Of a DNA stretch of 62,254 bases, positions 58,156-62,254 are shown one piece after another. Under the pieces are notes generated by a model, which worked only from the letters and a program-made list of their open reading frames with translations, was not told where the DNA came from and did no database searches. Each line of letters opens with the position of its first letter. Positions within the stretch are counted from its first letter, which is position 1. The DNA comes from Bradyrhizobium diversitatis (GTDB lineage: Bacteria > Pseudomonadota > Alphaproteobacteria > Rhizobiales > Xanthobacteraceae): contig NZ_JACEGD010000036.1 of NCBI RefSeq assembly GCF_016031635.1, positions 1-62,254 on the forward strand, in the 5' to 3' direction. The translations under genes were made by a program, and so were the position numbers.

Positions 58156-59778
58156 ATGAAACGCCGCGATTTCCTCAAATCCGTTTCCGGGTTGGCCGCC
58201 GGAGCGGCGCTTCCGGCCATGCCGTCCGTGATCTCCTCCGCCAAGGCCGATGCCCGCTCGGAGACGCTGCTGATCGTCTCGGAGGGCGGCCCCAACAATC
58301 TCGACATCCATGGCGTCGGCACCAACGTGCCCGGCTACGAGGTGTCCTGGAATTGCTACGACCGCCTGATCAGCCACGAGATGAAGAGCGGCCCCGGTGG
58401 CGTGCCCTATTACGATCGCGACAAGTTCAAGGGCGAGCTCGCCGAGGACTTCAAGATCGACGACATGTCGGTGACCTTCAAGCTCAAGAAGAACGCCAAA
58501 TTCCACGACGGCGCGCCTGTTACCGCCAAGGACGTCAAGTGGTCGCTGGACCGCGCCGTCAGCGTCGGCGGCTTCCCGACTTTCCAGATGAGCGCGGGTT
58601 CGCTGGCCAAGCCGGAGCAGTTCGTCGTGATCGACGATCATACGGTGCGCGTCGACTTCCTGAAGAAGGACAGGCTCACGATCCCCGATCTTGCCGTCAT
58701 CGTGCCCTGCATCGTCAATTCCGAGCTGGTCAAGAAGAACGCCAGCGAGAAGGATCCCTGGGGTCTCGAATACACCAAGCAGCAGACCGCGGGCTCCGGC
58801 GCCTACAAGGTGGTGAAATGGACCGCGGGCACCGAAGTGGTGATGGAGCGCAACGACGACTGGGTCGGCGGTCCCCTGCCGAAGATCAAGCGCGTGATCT
58901 GGCGCATGGTGCCGCAGGCCGGCAACCGCCGCGCGCTGCTCGAGCGCGGCGACGCCGACATCTCCTATGAGCTGCCGTTCAAGGATTTCCAGGAGATGAA
59001 GGCGAACGGCAAGCTCAACGTGGTGTCGCTGCCGTTCTCGAACGGCATCCAGTATATCGGCATGAACGTGACCAAGCCGCCGTTCGACAATCCGAAGGTG
59101 CGGCAGGCGATCGCCTATGCGATGCCGTATCAGAAGATCATGGACGCCGTGCTGTTCGGCCTCGGCAATCCCATGTTCGGTGCGCCGAAGGACAAGCCGA
59201 CCGAAGTCGCCTGGCCGCAGCCGCACAAGTACAATACCGACATGGAGAAGGCGAAGGCGCTGCTGGCCGAGGCCGGTTATGCCAACGGTTTCGAGACCAC
59301 GATCTCGTTCGATCTCAATTTCGCGGGTGTCAACGAGCCGCTCTGCGTGCTGGTGCAGGAGAGTCTCGCTCAGCTCGGCATCAAGACCACCATCAACAAG
59401 GTGCCCGGCGCCAACTGGCGCACCGAGCTGAACAAGAAGGAGATGCCGCTCTTCACCAACGTGTTCTCGGGCTGGCTCGATTATCCCGAATACTTCTTCT
59501 ACTGGTGCTATCACGGCAATAATTCCGTCTTCAACACCATGAGCTACAAGTCGGCGGAGATGGACAAGCTGATCGATGGCGCGCGCACCGCTGCTTCAAC
59601 CGGCGACACGGCGACCTACGACAAGGACGTGAAGGGCTTCGTCGATCTCGCTTTCACCGACGTGCCGCGCATCCCGCTGTATCAGCCCTTCGTCAACGTC
59701 GCGATGCAGAAGAACATCAGCGGTTACCAGTACTGGTTCCACCGCAGGCTCGACTATCGCGCGATGGCGAAGGGGTGA
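58156..59778 (+). CDS. Periplasmic peptide-type solute-binding protein (family 5), RpoN-linked
   Basis: A 540-residue SBP_bac_5 protein. It begins MKRRDFLKSVSGLAAGAAL, a twin-arginine signal, unlike the Sec signal of the other family 5 protein in this window. Family landmarks include KLKKNAKFHDGAPVTAKDVKWSLDRAV near residue 115 and TAGTEVVMERNDDWVGG near 225. ATG 58156 has GGAG eight bases upstream; TTG 58138 is rejected. It opens an importer operon of two permeases and at least one ATPase, behind a sigma-54 promoter, so uptake is probably tied to nitrogen limitation or another RpoN signal. Ligand unknown. Confidence 0.92.
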   Translation: MKRRDFLKSVSGLAAGAALPAMPSVISSAKADARSETLLIVSEGGPNNLDIHGVGTNVPGYEVSWNCYDRLISHEMKSGPGGVPYYDRDKFKGELAEDFKIDDMSVTFKLKKNAKFHDGAPVTAKDVKWSLDRAVSVGGFPTFQMSAGSLAKPEQFVVIDDHTVRVDFLKKDRLTIPDLAVIVPCIVNSELVKKNASEKDPWGLEYTKQQTAGSGAYKVVKWTAGTEVVMERNDDWVGGPLPKIKRVIWRMVPQAGNRRALLERGDADISYELPFKDFQEMKANGKLNVVSLPFSNGIQYIGMNVTKPPFDNPKVRQAIAYAMPYQKIMDAVLFGLGNPMFGAPKDKPTEVAWPQPHKYNTDMEKAKALLAEAGYANGFETTISFDLNFAGVNEPLCVLVQESLAQLGIKTTINKVPGANWRTELNKKEMPLFTNVFSGWLDYPEYFFYWCYHGNNSVFNTMSYKSAEMDKLIDGARTAASTGDTATYDKDVKGFVDLAFTDVPRIPLYQPFVNVAMQKNISGYQYWFHRRLDYRAMAKG

Positions 59779-59811
59779 GGGGACATGGGTGAGGTGAGCA
59801 CGCTCTTCAGA

Positions 59812-59917
59812 CTCCCTCCCCCCTTGTGGGGGAGGGTTGGGGAGAGGGGTAGCCACGAACTCCGACCTCTCCCGGGGCCACCCCCCTCCCTAGCCCTCCC
59901 CCACAAGGGGGGAGGGA
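59812..59917. repeat. Dispersed palindromic repeat, CTCCCCC family
   Basis: CTCCCTCCCCCCTTGTGGGG at the left and CTCCCCCACAAGGGGGGAGG at the right form a long inverted repeat with a CCTCTCCCGGGGCCAC middle. It lies between the binding protein and first permease gene of one operon, where the hairpin may give differential expression of the highly needed binding protein. Confidence 0.85.
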
Positions 59918-59975
59918 ACGCAGCGGCTCACGGAGCGCGATCTCGTTTCAAAGCAAAGCGCGAGAGGTCGTCCCC

Positions 59976-60989
59976 ATGCTGACCATGATCGGCAAGCGCC
60001 TGATGTTCGCGATTCCCTCGCTGATCGGCGTCGTCATCGTCACCTTCCTGCTGACGCGCGCATTGCCGGGCGACCCTGCGGCGTACTTCGCCGGCCCTGC
60101 CGCAACGAAAGAAGCGGTCGAGCAGATCCGCAAGAAACTCGGCCTCGACAAGCCGCTGGTCGAGCAGTTCTTCCGCTATGCCAACGATCTCGCCCATGGC
60201 GATTTCGGCAACTCGCTCACGACCGGCCAGCCCGTCGCCACCGAGATCCGCAATCGCCTGCCGGCCTCGGCCGAGCTGACGCTGCTCGGCCTCATCGTCT
60301 CGGTTGTGATCGCGATCCCGCTCGGTGTGCTCGCGGCGACGCGGCCGGGGTCCTGGATCGACCATCTCTGCCGGGTCACCACGACGGCCGGCGTGTCGCT
60401 GCCCGTGTTCTTCACCGGCCTCGTGCTGGTCTATGTGTTCTACTTCCGGCTGGGCTGGTCGCCCGCGCCGCTCGGCCGTCTCGACGTGTTCTACAGCGCG
60501 CCGCCGACGGTGACCGGCTTCTACCTGATCGACACTCTGCTCGCGCGCGACGTCGAGGCATTCCGCTCGGCGCTGAGCCAGCTGATCCTGCCGGCGACGA
60601 CGCTCGCGATCTTCTCGCTGGCGCCGATCGCGCGCATGACGCGCGCCTCGATGCTGGCGGTGCTCGCATCCGAATTCGTCCGCACCGCGCGGGCCAGCGG
60701 CCTGTCGCCCGCTACCGTGATCGTCACCTACGCCTTCCGCAACGCGATGCTGCCGGTCATCACCACGCTCAGCATGGTGTTCTCGTTCCTGCTGGGGGCC
60801 AACGTGCTGGTGGAGAAAGTCTTCGCCTGGCCCGGCATCGGCTCCTATGCGGTGGAAGCGCTGATCTCGTCGGACTTCGCGCCGGTGCAGGGCTTCGTGC
60901 TGACCATGGCGGTGATGTACGTGCTGCTCAACCTCGTGATCGACATCTTGTATGGCGTGATCGATCCGCGCGTCAGACTTGAAGGCTAG
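59976..60989 (+). CDS. Peptide ABC transporter permease (DppB type)
   Basis: A 337-residue inner-membrane permease beginning MLTMIGKRLMFAIPSLIG. The N-terminal helix is followed by RALPGDPAAYFAG and IRKKLGLDKPLVEQFFRY, both DppB landmarks. The coupling loop RTARASGLSPATVIVTYAFRN contacts the ATPases, and LVEKVFAWPGIGSYAVEAL precedes the last helices. GAGAGG lies eight bases before ATG 59976. It pairs with the DppC-type permease 9 bp downstream. Confidence 0.93.
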   Translation: MLTMIGKRLMFAIPSLIGVVIVTFLLTRALPGDPAAYFAGPAATKEAVEQIRKKLGLDKPLVEQFFRYANDLAHGDFGNSLTTGQPVATEIRNRLPASAELTLLGLIVSVVIAIPLGVLAATRPGSWIDHLCRVTTTAGVSLPVFFTGLVLVYVFYFRLGWSPAPLGRLDVFYSAPPTVTGFYLIDTLLARDVEAFRSALSQLILPATTLAIFSLAPIARMTRASMLAVLASEFVRTARASGLSPATVIVTYAFRNAMLPVITTLSMVFSFLLGANVLVEKVFAWPGIGSYAVEALISSDFAPVQGFVLTMAVMYVLLNLVIDILYGVIDPRVRLEG

Positions 60990-60998
60990 GGGGACCAC

Positions 60999-61898
60999 AT
61001 GAGCTCCGTTGCGCCTGCCGTCGAACCTGCCGGTCCCGCCCGCACCTCTGGCCTCGTCGCGATCCTCGAACAGACTCGCTACGTCCTCAGCGAGAACAAG
61101 GTCACGGGCTTCGCCTTCGCGCTGCTGATCCTGATCCTCGCCGCCGCGATCTTCGGCCCCTATGTGGTGCCGTATGACCCGCTCGCCTCCGACACCGCGG
61201 CTGCGCTGAAGCCCCCGTCGGCGGCGCACTGGTTCGGCACCGACCAGCTCGGGCGCGACATTTTCAGCCGCGTCATCGTCGCAACCCGGCTCGACGTCTT
61301 CATCGCGGTCGCATCCGTCGCGCTGGTGTTCCTGATGGGCGGGCTCGCCGGCATCGCGGCGGGTTACTTCGGCGGCTGGACCGATCGCATCGTCGGCCGC
61401 ATCGCCGATACCATCATGGCGTTCCCGCTGTTCGTGCTCGCGATGGGCATCGTCGCCGCGCTCGGCAACACCGTGCAGAACATCATCCTCGCCACCGCCA
61501 TCGTGAACTTCCCGCTCTACGCCCGTGTCGCGCGTGCCGAAGCCAATGTCCGCCGCAATGCCGGCTTCGTGCAGGCGGCGCGGCTGTCGGGCAACGGCGA
61601 ATTCCGCATTCTCCTCGTGCACATCCTGCCGAACATCATGCCGATCATGATCGTGCAGATGTCGCTGACCATGGGCTATGCCATCCTCAATGCCGCGGGC
61701 CTGTCCTTCATCGGTCTCGGCGTCCGTCCGCCCACGGCTGAATGGGGCATCATGGTCGCGGAGGGCGCCGGCTTCATGGTGTCAGGGGAATGGTGGATCG
61801 CGCTCTTCCCCGGCCTCGCGCTGATGATCGCCGTGTTCTGCTTCAACCTCCTCGGCGACGGCCTGCGCGACATCGTCGATCCCCAGCGGAGGACGTGA
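60999..61898 (+). CDS. Peptide ABC transporter permease (DppC type)
   Basis: A 299-residue permease beginning MSSVAPAVEPAGPARTSG. It has the N-terminal helix (FALLILILAAAIFGPYVV), the family signature HWFGTDQLGRDIFSRV near residue 75, and the coupling loop VQAARLSGNGEFRILLVHILPN near 190. The strong GGGGGA ribosome binding site lies just before ATG 60999. It should form the channel with the preceding DppB-type protein. The next gene, an ATPase, starts after a 200-bp gap with a short palindrome. Confidence 0.93.
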   Translation: MSSVAPAVEPAGPARTSGLVAILEQTRYVLSENKVTGFAFALLILILAAAIFGPYVVPYDPLASDTAAALKPPSAAHWFGTDQLGRDIFSRVIVATRLDVFIAVASVALVFLMGGLAGIAAGYFGGWTDRIVGRIADTIMAFPLFVLAMGIVAALGNTVQNIILATAIVNFPLYARVARAEANVRRNAGFVQAARLSGNGEFRILLVHILPNIMPIMIVQMSLTMGYAILNAAGLSFIGLGVRPPTAEWGIMVAEGAGFMVSGEWWIALFPGLALMIAVFCFNLLGDGLRDIVDPQRRT

Positions 61899-61956
61899 TG
61901 ATGATTGGGTTTGGGCTCCTGGATTGTGCATGTGAGGAGGGCACTGCTCTCTCATT

Positions 61957-61980
61957 CCCTCCCCCACAAGGGGGGAGGGA
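61957..61980. repeat. Short palindromic repeat, CTCCCCCACAAGGGGG
   Basis: CCCTCCCCCACAAGGGGGGA is a single hairpin related to the right arm of the repeat at 59812. It lies in the 200-bp stretch between the permease and ATPase genes of the second importer operon. Confidence 0.75.
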
Positions 61981-62098
61981 GCGAGAGGTCGGTGCCTCCC
62001 TCACGCGCAAAGGCCCATCGGAAATTCTCCAATGATTTCAGTCGCCATTCTACTGTGCATGGGGTTGTTTTCGAATGTTTGAGTGACGGGAGCCGTCC

Positions 62099-62254
62099 AT
62101 GACCGCCCAGCCGCTGCTCGACGTTCAGGACCTCACCGTCGAGTTCACCACCCGTCGCGGCATCGTGAAAGCGGTGCAGCACGTCGACATCTCCGTGGCC
62201 AAGGGCGAGACGCTCGCCATCGTCGGCGAGTCCGGCTCCGGCAAGTCGGTGACC
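62099..62254 (+). CDS. Peptide ABC transporter ATP-binding protein (DppD type, partial)
   Basis: Only the first 52 residues are in the window: MTAQPLLDVQDLTVEFTTRR, then a region ending in Walker A GESGSGKSVT at the right edge. This is the standard start of OppD/DppD ATPases. GGGAG lies six bases before ATG 62099. It continues the operon that begins at 58156. A second ATPase gene is expected beyond the edge. Confidence 0.9.
   Translation, partial: MTAQPLLDVQDLTVEFTTRRGIVKAVQHVDISVAKGETLAIVGESGSGKSVT

Noticed and set aside
5331..61980. Possible CRISPR arrays from the repeated palindromes
   Set aside because: The repeats are single dispersed units of different families, not regularly spaced copies, and no cas genes are present.

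Overview
The window looks like a chromosomal segment of Bradyrhizobium or a close relative in the Nitrobacteraceae. The evidence is high-GC alphaproteobacterial codon use, a very high density of ABC substrate-binding proteins, a sox cluster, heteromeric PimC/PimD-like acyl-CoA dehydrogenases, and many short palindromic intergenic repeats of the kind seen throughout Bradyrhizobium genomes. I found no tRNA, rRNA or CRISPR array. The genus is inferred from gene content and repeat style, not from a marker gene.

Layout. 1-298 is the end of an IS3-family element, sitting 7 bp beyond the stop codon of a TPR/glycosyltransferase-like protein (306-2147). 2433-8102 encodes a complete peptide/opine-type ABC importer (binding protein, two permeases, two ATPases), preceded by an acyl-CoA synthetase and a GTG-started Fe-ADH/maleylacetate-reductase-like enzyme. 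11528-15894 is an RND efflux adaptor and pump. 16198-17388 is a lone LivK-type binding protein. 17603-22201 holds a MAPEG protein and a three-gene LolD-like ATPase / FtsX-like permease / AttH-like unit. 22345-27364 holds two MFS transporters, a D-aminoacylase-like amidohydrolase and a 52-residue basic/acidic small protein.

27458-33407 is a thiosulfate oxidation block read leftwards: soxX, soxY, soxZ, soxA, soxK, soxB, a secreted DsrE-like protein, then a persulfide dioxygenase-rhodanese fusion. No soxCD is present in the window. 33639-43605 is metabolic: a DUF938 methyltransferase, a prolyl oligopeptidase, two MFS carriers, a VOC protein, a carboxymuconolactone-decarboxylase-like protein and a pair of acyl-CoA dehydrogenases whose sequences suggest one catalytic and one non-catalytic subunit.

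43843-49284 contains a lone AapJ-type binding protein, an L,D-transpeptidase, an internally duplicated membrane protein, a thioredoxin/CcdA pair and an ECF sigma factor with striking palindromes upstream. 49596-55136 is the most unusual unit: a DctP-type TRAP binding protein, a HAMP sensor kinase, a REC-DUF3369-histidine kinase and an OmpR-type regulator, tightly packed on one strand with no TRAP permease. A UgpB-type binding protein lacking any permease is divergent from it. The window closes with a divergent-motif aminoglycoside-phosphotransferase-fold kinase and a second peptide ABC importer (58156 to the edge) preceded by a near-perfect sigma-54 promoter.

Four binding proteins (LivK, AapJ, DctP and UgpB types) have no cognate permease in the window. 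The DctP one is packaged with signalling proteins and is the best candidate here for a poorly described sensory system.
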